A stretch of 64,000 nucleotides of DNA from Periplaneta americana (Eukaryota > Arthropoda > Insecta > Blattodea > Blattidae): contig NC_091132.1 in assembly GCF_040183065.1 (NCBI RefSeq), positions 161,470,602 through 161,534,601 on the forward strand, given 5' to 3'. Below, piece by piece: positions 11,511 to 25,477 of the stretch (within the stretch, counting starts at the first letter, position 1; the number at the start of each line of letters is the position of its first letter). The notes beneath the pieces are model-generated. The model did no database searches. It was not told where the DNA came from and worked only from the letters and a program-made list of their open reading frames with translations. A program made the translations under genes and the position numbers.

Positions 11511-12689
11511 TCCAGGAACAGGTAATAAAGTTTACACTTTTAGTGGATAGTTCCTTATTTATATCGTAGAATTGATTGTGGAAGAGGTAAGTTGCAATTT
11601 TTTTTACCTCTAACATATAAGTCAACATAAACTTAAGACTCGAATATAGCCGTTGACAGCCACACGTTAAAAATTATTTTAAGTTTATTTGCGTCGGAAA
11701 ACGTATTATTTGACTTTCTTGTGTATAGTGTTCAAAGTAGTGTAATCAAGATGTATAATTTGCATATACGATCAATTGCATCTCCAGAAAAAAAAAATCC
11801 CTGATAAGGATTCACTTTCGAAATCACAGGGGCTGGCTGAGCATTAGTTTTACCAGTGTGGATTTTTTTTTTTTTTTTTTTTTTTTTTTCGAAAATTTGT
11901 AAGATTATGACTCCGATATATGGATCTCCAAAATATATTTTGTAAGCCTCAGGAAAGGTGGTATCCTTGTCTTCTAGCTAGAAATGCCATTTAAAGGGTG
12001 AATAGGCCTAAATGCAAGCATTATGAAAGGTGCATATATGATATATCATGATATTTACACTTACACAGCACTGAAGTGTACATTAGCTTGAAACTTTCGT
12101 TGGTATGACTGAGGAAATATACTCCCACCTATTTCTGCATTAGAGTATATGGCGGACCCATCACGTGTGCACTGGTACCCAATAGTAAAACAGAGCAAGC
12201 GAGGATTACCTGGCTTCAAGTCAGCTGGTCAAAACTTGAAGCAAAAGGAGATATGGAAAGCAACATCTAAAAGTTCCACAAAATAGGTCCCACGAGACAT
12301 CTTGGCAAGACACGGGACAAAGGTACTAAAATCAGGACGTATGGACTCCCTAGTGTAGAGAAACTTTCTTTTAAACTAACTGGGTATTCACTTTTCGTCA
12401 TTGACCCATATGACTTCAGATGTGTAGACCAATTTCATTTACCTACAGAATCGTTGTCGAGGGTGGGCCAGAGCAGGAATGTTTATGCTACGATCCACGA
12501 TGAGGTGAGATGATGATGGGGATTTGCTGGGATGCTGCAGGGAAACCTGAGAAAACCTCTTTATTCTACAGTAGTGGTTTTTTTTTTTTTTTTGTTACAG
12601 TAGTACTAAATATGTCCCATATTCTTGTGTAGTAGATTATTGGTTTCTGACGTGTTTACAAATTTGAAATGTGGTATTTGGTACCGGTA
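11511..12689. other. no gene recognised; poly-T tracts
   Basis: Contains a T tract at about 11863-11889 and another near 12578-12593, possible tails of minus-strand retroelements. The stretch 12085-12540 is less AT-rich and may be an old element, but I recognise no domain. Confidence 0.4.
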
Positions 12690-12860
12690 TATATCTCTTT
12701 ATTTAACCTGCTAGATATATGCCCATCAGGCTTTCTCTTTTCATTTTCCAGGAGATTAAAACTAGAATACCCTGAATACAATTAAAATGAGAATTACAAA
12801 ATAGACCTAACCTAAGTATTAAAATATAACCTAATTAATAAAAGCTAGGCGACTTGCTGA
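12690..12860 (-). mobile_element. 3' end of a CR1/L2-like LINE
   Basis: Read on the minus strand it ends 'agcctgatgggcat...ctagcaggttaaataaag', the same terminal motif as at 29157-29216. Only the 3' UTR remains; the boundary toward 12860 is uncertain. Confidence 0.6.
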
Positions 12861-13282
12861 TGAACTTCTAAGTTACCTAAATTAAGTACGTAACGACTTC
12901 ACTGTGTTTAAATTATGGTGTTCTTATACCTGTTTAGTATGAAGTCGTTATTTATTTAATTTCAATAACTTAATAGTTTATCAGTGATTATTAGACAAGT
13001 GTTAAAAGAGTGTATTTAAGAATGAAGTTAGACAATTTATTGTAGAAGTTAAGAACAAAGAAGAAATTAGTTACTGAAATGGAAATTAAATGTAGAATAA
13101 ATTGTATATGGATGAGGTTACTAGAGATTGAAATATTTTGGTAATTTCATAGAAGAAGGGCACCTGGTTGGATGTACTAAGTATTACCAACTTTTTTACT
13201 TTAGAGTTAAATGTTAGTGATTTTTAGTAACTTTTATATGTTAGTTCTAAGTTCTTATACTAGGTGTCGCATTGATGATGTT

Positions 13283-13595
13283 TCAATTTGATTGGTTATA
13301 GTTGTCATTTGTTCTAGAATTTTCGTTAATTTTGAATGGGTAATGACGTTGTCAATTGTTCTTGGTTGTTTGACGTGAGTGGTGTTATACCGTTTTGCTG
13401 GCTAAAGCTATTGGAAGTTTGTCATTTTATGATTTTCCTTCGATTCGATTGGTTATAGTTGTCATCATGTGTTCTAGAATTTTCGTTAATTTTGAATGGA
13501 TAATGACGTCAGTAAGTTGTTCTTGGTTGTTTGACGTGAGTGGTGTTATATTGTGTCTGATGGGTAAAGCTATTGAAAGTTTGTCATTTTATGAT
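13283..13595 (+). repeat. 157-bp tandem duplication
   Basis: 'attggttatagttgtcat' to 'aaagtttgtcattttatga' occurs twice with a 157-bp period (starts 13291 and 13448), with scattered differences. It lies about 1 kb upstream of the first coding exon of the complete ZNF gene and could belong to its promoter or 5' UTR region. Confidence 0.85.
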
Positions 13596-13994
13596 ATCTG
13601 TGAAAGATGTGTGAACATAGAACAGAGTATTAAATTTTATGTCGATTTTGGTTCAGTTCTTTCGCTAGTGAATAAAAATTGTGTCGATTGTTGACGAGAA
13701 AACTGTTCCTGTGATTCCAAGGAATTGTTCATTGAATTTTCCGTACAAGTTAAGGTGTAATAAGAGTTCAAAGAGAATTTCATTTTGTGTAAATACATGG
13801 TTTAGTTATGTGAAGTTGACTGTACGACAAAGTGGTGGTTTAGTTCTTTGTTGGCTGCATGCTTTAAGTTTAGATTGCCTTGAAGCCTGTGTCATAATGC
13901 AAGTGAAGCGGTTGTCTTTGAAGACGTCAATGAGGATTGAATTTTGTTTGATTAGGTGATAAATTATTGTTTTGTTTTGTGTTTTAGTGATTTG

Positions 13995-14245
13995 TGGGGG
14001 TAAAGTGCGGACGAAAACTGCCAGAAAAGTACTACCAACTATGAAGTGCAAGTGCAACCAAACACCATAAAAATCAAAGATGAAAAATTAAACATATTTT
14101 CATTTTTTGAAGGGCTTTTTCTTCCTTAAAAATATGAATATATGTTTGATTTTCCATCTTTGATTTTGTAATGTTTGGTGACATTTGAACTTCATAGTTG
14201 GCAGAACGTTTTGGTAGTTTTCGTCAGCCATGTTGGATTTTGCCC
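13995..14245. repeat. imperfect long inverted repeat
   Basis: Left arm contains 'acgaaaactgcc', 'accaactatgaagt', 'aaaaatcaaagatgaaaa'; the right arm has the complements 'ttttccatctttgatttt', 'aacttcatagttgg', 'ggtagttttcgtc' in mirrored order. Arms are about 110-120 bp around a short centre near 14115. A foldback MITE or an inverted duplication; it sits 270 bp before the ZNF start codon. Confidence 0.8.
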
Positions 14246-14515
14246 GTCTTCTAGGAAATTACCAATATTTTATGCTAGATTAAGACAACTATTAACAGCA
14301 AGCCATGTCTGGACGAGTCTAGTTTCTAACCAAGTACCTAGTAAGTTTGCGTTTGAATTTAATTTTATTCCGACGTTTCCTAATACTAACACATAGCGAA
14401 TTCCTGGTTCTTGGAAAGGCAGTTGTGAAAGAAGATGAGTAGTGTAGTGAAAGTTTCTTAAGAACTCAGTTTCTATAAATCACTGTCAGTTACATAACCT
14501 CTTCTTTCAGTTGTG

Positions 14516-14608
14516 ATGGATTTAGTCAAGGTGGAACCTGAGGTTGATCCATTGGACTTACAAGCACATAACACATATGAAACAGAAGACAATAAGGCTT
14601 CATCAGAG
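14516..14608 (+). CDS. ZNF gene coding exon 1 (acidic linker)
   Basis: 31 codons, opening MDLVKVEPEVDPLDLQ and ending KASSE before donor GTAAAG. Paralogous to the exon at 57889-57981 (MDVIKTEPEVDPL). Contains the SUMO consensus VKVE. Acceptor 'cttctttcag' precedes it, with TTGTG before ATG, mirroring TTGTA before ATG in the paralogue. Confidence 0.88.
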
Positions 14609-17600
14609 GTAAAGTGAAAAGTCTAAAAGTGTCAGATAAGGATATATTTGTTATTGTTCAAAGTAATATTTAATAAAATATCATACTCAAAAAGACATCG
14701 GCAGAAGTGGTGAAAAACTTAAATCGGATTCTTTTACCAATCACAGTAGTATGTAAGTTATTTTCACAAGGAACATCTGTGCCCCTAAGGTCTTGTTCCC
14801 TTTTATCCTTCAATTTTCTTATCTAATTTCTGCCTGTGTTGAGAGATTTATCCAATAACAGCCATGCAGAACCTGATTGTTGGCTATTACAAATGAAGTC
14901 ATTCTAGAAATTAAAAACATACATGATGTCTTTATGTTCTGTAGGAAGGGAATTTATCGCATCTGGAAGTGACGGCCATGAAGACAGAATGCGTGGACCA
15001 CAGCTATGAAATAAAAACAGAGATAAAAGTTGAAGACACTCCAATGGCTACTAGCTTCTCAGTCGTAAAATCTGAAGCTGATGTAAGTGGTTGACTATCA
15101 TTATACCGATTTACAGGTAGTTCATTTTTAATTATTATGTTCATAACCATTAATAGTATACGATATTAACTGATTTCTTGTTTCCAATAGTTTCCAAACT
15201 TGGACGGTGTCCATTTTTAGATTTGAAATAGACTAATAATTCGCAGATATATATTTCTCTTAGTTAACAGAGAATTAGCTTGAATTTATGGAATGCCATG
15301 GGACAGAATTTCATTTTAACTTTATAAATTTCTTTGTTTTCTTGTACTGGTCTAAGAATTTCAGTAGAGTCCAAATTACCCGACTATACTTTATAATGTA
15401 GAAAGACTTTACTCACATGTACATAATAAAGGACATTTTATTTGTAATACAGTGCAGAATGTAAGTGACTTAAAAAAAACTTCGTCATTAATCAGTGTTG
15501 TACATATCCACGCTACTGTAATTAAAAGAGAAAGTGATGTGGGAAACACGGAAGGCCTGATGATCGAAGTCCGGATAATCTAGACTGTATTGTACTATGC
15601 TAGACTTTTAATGAAACGTTCAAACTCCTATATAGTTTTATTCAAATTCATAAGCGATTTGGAAGTTCTCTAACTGCATTAAGAATTACGTTTATAGAAA
15701 AAAAAAATAACACAGCTTTTTTTTATAACAAAGTTGCGTTGTTAAAAACAAATCTGTGAAAATATGCCACATTCTTCAGTAGCTCATTTGCTGTCTGCTC
15801 GCAATTTGATTGACACTTCTTGCTACAGTGTTCCATATTCCTAATTTGTTTTCAGAAATTCCTGTACTTAAAGTTACAAAATCAACTTTACACCATTTAC
15901 TACTTTCTTTCATCTCAGACGGCACCAATCTCTTCAAATAATTTATAACCTTTTACAGTGACGACTAATTTCATGTTCCATACCTCAATCCCTTTGGAGT
16001 TATGATTCTTCTCAACCCACTGGAACTACCTGTGTTACATATTATTTTATAGTAACACTGGATAAGGCCAATTTACATGTGGGAGGCAAAATCTTTATTA
16101 CCTGCTGCCTTAAGTAAAAATAACAAATTGTAATAGAAGGTCTACATTTTGAGAGAATTAAACATTAGCAATGACATGTTCAGCGAAATGTATTAATGTT
16201 TCGATATTTTATAATGTTTTACTGTATATTTGCATCAAGTAGTGTTAACAATTAGTGGTTATATGATTTTCAGGACTTTTATATATCACATGCACATATT
16301 TTCAAGGGTGAAACTTGATTCCAAATGTTCAACTAAATCTCTCTTCTTATTTATTCGCTTTTCCAGGAAGATCTGTTCGATCTGGACAAAGTCCAGCTGA
16401 AACTGAAAGAGGAAGTACCTTCAGAGGCAGATGAAGTGTTCTCTGAGGGGTGAGTGTAGTATGCTTGTTTTGCTTTTTCCAATATTTTCACCCCTTCATT
16501 TAATGATGATATAGAACATATATTTTATAATATCTAATATTGTATGTTCAGTTATCAAAACACCAAGTTTAAGTTCAGCTAATTTTTGTTAATGTGTTTT
16601 TATAAACTTTATAATTAATTTTTTCGTTCCTTGCACTTTTACCATGCAGGATTAAATCTTTTCGATGAGCTAGAAGTTTAAATCTGCAATCAGTATCTGC
16701 ACAATGCATGTGTTGTTAATCCAGTAGGATTGGGGGCAATCCAATCTGAAAACAAATACTGGTAGTAATATATGTGCTCGGTTATAATAATATTATTTTG
16801 TAAGATATTTTAGTACTTGCCTTATAGAAACAGCTCGTGCTTCTAACATATACTGGAAGGTCACAAAGTTGGCGTAACCCCCCCCCCCTCCATGTAGTAT
16901 TATTACACTTACTTTGTTGAATGTGAATGCTGATACCCCCATGTATATGTTGGTACCATGGTACATGGCGAAGCGCATGCTGTCAGATATATGGAGCTAC
17001 TGAAAATATGGTACTAAGATCAACTTATTGATTATTGCCTGAGGATTTTGTTTCCTGGTATTTTTTTTTTTTTTATTTTATGCATTACACGATATTAATA
17101 ATGTGCATCACACGATATTAATAATAGAACCTTGGAACATTTTATTACATATTTTTCTGCTTCAAAAGTCAATTAAAACATTTATTTTCTTTTTAATGCT
17201 ATAATCAAAAATGCAGCAAAAGAATGATTGAATTAAATGAGGAAATTATAATAGTCCTTTCATGAAAAGAAAGTAAAACAACAAGAAAAATTCTGCAGAA
17301 ATGAATATTAGAATATTACCATGTCATCATGGTAGACCAGCGACACAGTGAAAACGTCTTTTATGGAGAAATGGAGAGAAATCCACCCCATGTCATGGTG
17401 TGGGCTATACTGGGTGCAACACATATTTTCGTCCCACTCTTCTTTCAAGGTTCCGTTAATGGGCCACCTACTAGGACATGCTTAGTGAATGGTTGGTACC
17501 ACAATTGCAACATGCTGGTATCGAAGACACTCTGATTCCGCAACAGGACGGAGCACCAGCACACTTCGCATTGAAAGTGTACTGATACCTGAATATAACC

Positions 17601-20600
17601 TTTCCCAATTGGTGGATTGGAAGAGGATGTGAATATGATCAAGTTCCTTTTGCCTGGCCTCCACGAAGTCCCAACCTCACAACACCTAACAATGCTCTCT
17701 AGGGGTTCATCAGGGACAAAGTGCGAAATCACTGCTATAACACAGTGGCACAATTACTAACAGCTGTGGAAGACGCCTTCAACGAAGTGACTGTAGATTA
17801 TCTCTGCGAAACATCTGCCAAGACATGGCGCAGAATTCAGTTATTCTATGAAAATATCTATCTATATATTTAATTTGAATTGTGGCTGACAATTTTATGA
17901 AAACTTTACATCCTGTGAGGTTGTATGATGTCTCAATCGAAAGCTAATAATATTAATATTTAGGGAAAATCTAGATGGTTTGTAGCGAATTTCATAAAAA
18001 GCTTTAAATTTAAAAAAATATGTGCGTCTATCGCAGCAAAGCTTATACCGTAGTACATCTTGCAGTTCATTTAGTAGTTTTGTACAGAGGGCCGTGATTC
18101 ACGTGCTCGCTTTAAATTTAAATGTACTTTATAACCATTTGAGTTATTAATATAGCTGTGTTAGTTCTTTTGAAGGTCATGAATGATGCCAGTTATGTGT
18201 GGTTTTGTCTATAGGAAAATCTATGGTTCAAGTAATGAAATTTCAAGCAATAGAACATCGAGTTTCCTTAAAATGTTCATAAATGTAGTTACCGAAGCCT
18301 TCTGTAGGCTACATGCAAGATGCTGACGTCACAATATCATGCTTTTCGAGATCTCGATAATAATGATTTGTTCATCTTTTAACTGTCACTTATTTTTTTT
18401 GTGCTTGAATATAAATACGTGTATTTTTATCTGGTGTTACTTAAAAAGTAATAGTGTTGTTAAATTGTGAATTTAGTTTTTCTTAATTAGTTCATTAATA
18501 TGAGTGTAGCTGGTTGACCAAGAAAATATGGTAGAACTCATAAACGACTACGTAGAAAATGATGTTTGTAACAACGTTTCCAAGAAGTGAAATTATGCAT
18601 GAAGACAGTATTACATATTACGATGTAAAAAATTAAAAAAAAACATGTGCATCCATCGCAGCAAAAACGTATACCGTAGGACATCTTGCAGTTTATTTCG
18701 TAGTGTTGTGCAGAGGGCCGTGGTTCACGTAATGTACTTCAACTTCATTTGAGTTATTAATACAGCTGTGTTCGGTTTTTGAAGGTCATGAATAGTGTCA
18801 GTAATGTGGGACTTTGTGTACAGGAATTTTATTGTGGTTTTCAATCTCTATCAAGCAGCAGTTGCTGTTACAAGCCACACAAGGCAGTGTTTATACCTAT
18901 GTCTTGAATCGTTAAACTATCAGGTACATGTCCATATCAATCAATCATACCTATCCTAGTGTTGTAAAATATGGTGAGTATGTCCACTTTGTAACCTCAC
19001 TATACTGTTCAGTAGTGCTGACAATATTTCTTTTTTCCCTGACATTCTCAATTTCTTTGCAAATACAAGTACACGGCAATGCTGTAACAGGTCGATACAG
19101 TCTACGCATTGTAAAGTATTTAACGGTTTTATTAAAGAATCAAATCAATTCAGTGCGGATTATGATTGGTAGCTTCAAATTTTTACCAATCAATGAAGTA
19201 TAAAAATCTAAGTTTTCATGAAAAGGATATAATCACATTAAACAATGTCATAAATAATTTGTAAGAATAATTTTATAACATGAACAGAAAATAAAAAGGT
19301 TCAATACATATTTTAAAAACCCCCAAATTATACCAGAAACTTATGTTCCTCCCAAATAATATCCTAAAAGAATTCAACCCCTAAAATTTGCTCTGTAGTA
19401 TTAAAAATACCCTAAGTTTATGCAGGAACCCCCACATTTGGTAACACTGTCGTGCTTATAACCAACTTGAACGGTTTTACCCATTTGCACTGAAGAAGTA
19501 GTATATATACATCGCATGGGAGGACATGCTGGAATTGAGAAATTTTATTTGCTTCAAAATTTTTTACGAAATTACCCATCACTGGCCAACAACTGGAATT
19601 GTAAGAAAACTAAACTGTAATCTTGAGAGCAATTCGCAGGTATCTCTTTATGTGATTCATGATGAATACCGCTTTCATTTAGTCAGTTGTGTGCTGTACA
19701 TGGATGGCAAAGGAACCATTGCTTGCCCTGTTCATAAAGCGAAAAAGAAGAAATTGATTGGAGAAATGATATTTTAATCATGAGAACTATGAATTCTGTA
19801 ATCTTAAAATGTCACAACATTCTTTCCCTGAGTGTTTGCTCTGGTCCAGGCGGAACGCGCATATTACCAGTCAATACAAATTCGTTTATTAATGCTGGAT
19901 CTTCCGAAGACTTTGCCACTCCGCCCAAAGCCAGCATTAACGAAGTTGATTGGTCTGCACCTTGTGAGACGAATATGCGTTGAAATAGTTCTGGTCTCCA
20001 TTTGCACATATTGTGTGCCGTTTCTGTCTGACAATATTATTTTATCAGTTGGTGTATAATGTGTTTCTAAATTACTCAAATTAAAAATATATAGTTGTTT
20101 TGTTGACTTGTAGTGTCGGCAAGGGAAGCAAGTCCATATTATGTGGCTTTCACATTCTTGCCTACTGTGTAGAGGGGAGAGGCCGAGACGAGATATGTTT
20201 GTCACAGTTTATAATAACAGTGGAATCTCAACTTCCGGAGTGTAATTGTAATAGAAAAATTTTTAAAACATGGATTTGGTTCTAGAGACTTTCTTGAAAA
20301 TAAAAGAATTATCCAAATTGGATGACCAATACGTGATCTGAAAGAACTTAAAGTACAAACAAAATCATGCATGAGACAGTTTAATACAGGGTGATTCACA
20401 AGGAAAGGTAAAAAAATTTAGGATGTGAGTTCTGAAGTCATTCTGAGTCAGTAAGTTCATATGAATATGGGTCCGTTTTCGAACGGTTACGGAGATATGG
20501 CTCTTTGATTTCATAAAAACTTCTGGGATTCCATTCTACTAACTCGCATTTAGAGACAGATAACGGAAAAATTTAAAGTTTATATTCCTGAATGCATACA

Positions 20601-23600
20601 TACCTAATATTCTAGACGTCGGGATCGATGTTTTCGCACATTTTCAAAGGTACCTCCTTCTGCTTCAATGCACTGTTGCGCTCGGGCGTGAATCGCGCTC
20701 ATCGCTCGGGAGAGTTTCTCATGGCTGTTCTTTATGCCGTATGCGATTAGCGATCGATTAGCGCCTCTCTAGTTTCCACTTTCCTTTGGTATACCAAGTC
20801 TTTCATCCAACCTAATAGATAGTAAATATTCTTCGATATGGTACCCTTCTGTTCGGAAAGCGTTCATATTCAGCGACAGCACGCAAGGAACTTCCATCGC
20901 ACAAACTGTAAACATTCACAATATCGACGTACTCTGTAGTCGACAATTTATAAGGCATCTTGAAAAACACAACTTAACATTTCCGATAACTGTACCTGTA
21001 TAATTACTGTACTGTATGTAGCTGACTGAACTCCCGTGAACTGATCAGCGATAGTGTACTGTATTTGTGTTGTGTGAGGGTGCTGTGTCATTACATCACA
21101 CAAGGGCAGTCAATTGGACATTTGTAATGCCCCACCACCCGGTGTGTGAGATGAACTTCTCTTATCTACATCCCTCATAATGCAGATTCCAATGTTACGT
21201 CATTTATTGCTATATGTGACCTTGTCTCACGTTCTCACGTCAGCAGAATATGGTAACATCTGATTCACATTGGGGCGAGACGTTTTATCAAAAAAAAATT
21301 CATCTAGCTCCGCCATCTTTCAAAAACGGACCTATGTTCATATAACTTTTTCACTCAAAATGGCCTGAGATATCGTATCCTAAATTTTTTACCTTTCCTC
21401 GTGATTCACCCTGTGTATAGTATAGTAAAACATTGTCTATATGGGTGTGGAATTATAGGAAAATTGTTTCGTTGGCCATAGTTTTTATTTAATGAAGAAA
21501 AAATGTATGCAACAAGACTGGCTTCAGTGACGTAAACAATCTCCATAGAGCATTAAAACAAGAAAACTCTCATTTGGTATATCTAGAGTTGATTTTCAAC
21601 TTGACAATCTAAATGCCTTTCAATATTGCAACATAATGAGAAGGTGAAGGAAAATAGAGAGACAGTTAAGCACTTCAATTATATTGTCTGTAATTTATGT
21701 AAGAGAGAACTGGCCCTCCGTGGTCATGTCGAAAACGATAATTCAGTTGACAGAGGTAATTATGTTGAATTAGTTAATTTATGAAGGATATAGGTCCCTA
21801 TATTGAATCCTCATATTAAGGATAGTAATGCGTTTACACGTTTATCTAACCGAATTCAAAACGATTTGACTGAATCAATGAGTGTAGTAATTACAGCAAG
21901 AAATTATAAAAGAATTCCACAATCCCCATTTGTTGCAATAATTTTAGATGAGACGACTGATATTCGAAGCTAATTACAACTCTCAGTTGTACTAAGTTAT
22001 GTAACTTGTGACAGAATAGTTCAAGAACGATTTATAGGATTCTCAGATGTGAGTGCTGATGAAACTGCTTCGGCATTAGCCAATCGGGTTATTGACTGTA
22101 TAATTCAGTATGATTTTTGTAGTAAAATAGAGAGGCTCAGACATGACAGTGCTAACGGGCTACAAGCTAAAGTCAAAGACAAGTTTCTGTATGCCATATT
22201 CATTCATTGTATGACTCATAAACTGAACTTTGTGCTTTCACAATCAGTGTCATGCATTAAAGAGTGTAATGTATCTTTCAAACCTCTTAACGGTTTCTCT
22301 TCTTTTTACTCAAAATCATCAAAGTGGGCTCATTATTTAGACCAAGCTGCGGGAAAGAGATTTCCAAAAGTCGCACCAACAAGGTGGAACTACAATATTA
22401 TATTATAGATATCATGTATGAGTATAAATTGGAATTGATCACAATGTTCGAAAATATAATTGAAAATCCAGATTGTTGGGATAACGAAACCTACATTGTT
22501 GCTCTAGAGCAGAGCCGGTAAACAGCCACTCTCAGAGCGTTTAGCTTCTCCCACTACAGTTGCAGTTTTACAGGTACTCATATACCGACTGCTCTGTTTA
22601 CTATACCTGTTTACCACCCCTGCTCTAGAGTTTCTTTCTGTTCTAAAAGATTTTACCTTCAATTTTCTACTTAGTGTATTTAAAAATTTCTTTTGAGGAA
22701 CTACTGTTCTTTTTGAAAAATTACAAACAAAATAAATCTCATCTTGTTTTGTATCCATAAAGTGGCAAAAGTAAAGAAAATATAGCCATCAGAAGAGAGA
22801 AATTGGAGAAAATATTTTCCGAAACTCCTTCTGATGAACAAACAACTGAACCAAATAGCTCACGATCATGGGTGGGCCACCAGCGTGGCTCAGTCGGTTA
22901 AGATGCTTGCCTGCCGGTCTGAAATTGCGCTCGGGAATGGGTTCGATCCCCGCTTGGGCTTATTACCTGGTTGGGTTTTTTCAAGGTTTTCCCCAACCGT
23001 AAGGTGACTGCCAGATATAATCTATGGTGAGTCCTCGGCCTCATCTTGCCGAATACCATTTTGCTATCACCAATCTCATCGACGCTAAACAACCTAGTAG
23101 TTGATACAGCGTCGTTAAATAACCAGCTAAAAAAATTCATGCATAGGAGACGTAGAAGAATTAACATTTCTTTAACTAATAAAACCAACTCATGACACTG
23201 AATTCCCTGAAATTGCTTTTTCATCATTGAAAACAGTATATGGTCAACCAACGAGTTAGAAAGAGAAAGATATAGAGTGGTCATTGCGCCGCCATGTTTG
23301 AAGAAAATTGAACGACCGTCGGTAATGAACTTATGCGCCCAAAACAAAGTGGGCGTGGTGATAACTGACATTAGAATCGTCAGCTGTCTTAATTTCGTCT
23401 GCATAAATCAGTTAAACTGAAGTGGAAAAACCTAGTATTTCGTCAAATACGTGCTAGGAACTTAATCTAAACTTATGTACGTAAATTTAGAACACTTGAG
23501 CTATTCCTAGAAGGAATGCTTAAAAGAATAACCTAAGCAAAATTGTCATGTAGTATGACAAGAAGTCCTAGCAAATATACTCAAGAAAATGTAATGAACT

Positions 23601-25430
23601 TATGCGCCCAAAACAAAGTGGGCATGGTGATAACTGACATTAGAATCGTCAGCTGTCTTAATTTCGTCTGCATAAATCAGTTAAACTGAAGTGGAAAAAC
23701 CTAGTATTTCGTCAAATACGTGCTAGTAACTTAATCTAAACTTATGTACGTAAATTTAAAACACTTGAGCTATTCCTAGAAGGAATGCTTAACAGAATAA
23801 CCTAAGCAAAATTGTCATGTAGTATGACAAGAAGTCCTAGCAAATATACTGAAGAAAATGTTAATATTCCTAGGTTCTTTCAAATGCGACCTGCAAGATT
23901 GCCTATAAAATGAACGAGTATGATTCGGATGATTTTATTAAATTGTTTTCCCAGTCTCTACACGTTGCAAAACTATTTACTATACCATAAGATATAGAAT
24001 GAAAGTAGGCCCTATCTGTAGTAAACAACCTTTTCCTCCAAGCTTGTAACGTGGGTGAAACATGACAAAACACGCTTTCAGTTTTTTGTTACAGTAAAGT
24101 ATAATTATTATCGAAATGTGAACGTGAGGCCAACAGCCGGCTGGTCTGTCTGAGCCTTTCAAGGGCTGTGGCACCACAGATAATTATTAGTGTATAATTG
24201 AGCACCCACGTACAATAATGGGGTAAGTAGTTACGAAATATATTCATACTTACCCCATTATTGCACGTGGGTGCTCAATTATGTTCTTTCATGTCCTTCC
24301 AGTCAAAATACTAACAACAATACGACCTACCCCAGAGTTTTGCGTTATTTTGGATGCGAGTGTCGAAATACAATTTTAATATTTGATTACTATTACTAGT
24401 TTTGAAACGGAATTGTAGCGGTTTTATCTGTATTTAGTTTAACTTTATTACTAATGAAGCATTTATTTGATTAATCGTTTGTCTTCGAAATAGGCCTACT
24501 TCTTGTAAGCTACAGCTCATCGTCTTCTTGTATAAGCAGTAAGGACAGAAGGAGCAGAAATAAAGGATGCCGGTGTCGAAATACAGTTTTAATATTGTAT
24601 TGCTATTTGTTTTTCACTGGGTCTGAAACGGAATTGTATTGGTTTTATCCGTATTTAGTTTAAGTACATTACCAGTGAACCATTTATTTTGTTTATGCCG
24701 GGTGTTGCTACACATTTATGCATGAAAAAATGCTGCTAATTAACAAAACTATGGACTTAACTTCATAAAATTTACATGAAATATGATATATCAGTTGTCT
24801 TTTTCCTTTTGACATTGCAGTTATATGCAGCACACACAACAGGCATGTTTTTTCTTCGTTTTTTTGTACTTCTTACCTCCGTTATACAACATTGTAAGCA
24901 GACGAATTTTTACAAAGGTGGGCGCCTAGCTCAGATCTGCCGTGTTTTGCGGTGGCATCGCAAAGAGCGCTGTACAGAACAACATGGCCACTCTATAGTC
25001 TTCTCTTTCTAACTCGTTGTGGTCATCACTTCGATTTTCTTATCTTAAGAAGTGAGTTGAGTGCATGTTATTACAATGAAGACTTGAAGAATAAAAATGA
25101 TAGTGAACTTTTTTTGTTACTTAAAAGCAGTGGCGGTATTTTAACTGACAAAATTATGCGAACTGATTGTTACAATTCCTGCAAATAGTGCTTCGTTTGA
25201 GCGTTCTTTTTCTGCACTATAAAGAATAAAAACCTATATCACATATTCTCAAGTGGAAGATAGACTATCCAGATTTTCATTCCTGTCTATAAAGAAGAAA
25301 CTACTCGAAACTATTCACAGTAATGAGGACTTCTCTGGCTAGGTATCCATGATTTTGCTGCTAAAGAGAGGGGAATTGTTTTGATCTTCAAATATATTTA
25401 GATGAGTTGGCTGCTTATCAGTGTTATACT

Positions 25431-25477
<47 letters not shown>

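Larger units (their letters stand above)
23249..25019. mobile_element. 1.77-kb CAACGAG-family TIR element
   Basis: Begins CAACGAGTTAGAAAGAGAA and ends with its inverse TTCTCTTTCTAACTCGTTG. Flanks TGGTCAAC (23241-23248) and TGGTCATC (25020-25027) form an 8-bp duplication with one mismatch. No transposase was recognised, so it is non-autonomous; 8-bp TSD and CA terminus suggest hAT. It contains a 269-bp tandem duplication and a hairpin. Confidence 0.88.
20280..25425 (+). mobile_element. hAT transposase (ZMYM1/DUF4371-like), split by four insertions
   Basis: Pieces in order: 20280-20385 (PIRDLKELKVQTKSCMRQFN), 21420-22509 (NKTGFSDVNNLHRALKQE, KENRETVKHFNYIVCNLCKR, LRGHVENDNSVDRG, DETTDI, then HDSANGLQAKVK, FIHCMTHKLNFVLSQS, APTRWNYN), 22631-22870, 23136-23248 and 25028-25425 (TIPANSASFERSFSAL, the hAT dimerisation signature). 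The insertions are a mariner-like element, a 113-bp MITE, a SINE and a CAACGAG element. DETTDI holds the first catalytic Asp; the RHDSANG motif corresponds to the usual QxYDGA with D kept. Several stops and frame changes make it inactive. Ends and TSD of the hAT itself were not found. Confidence 0.85.
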
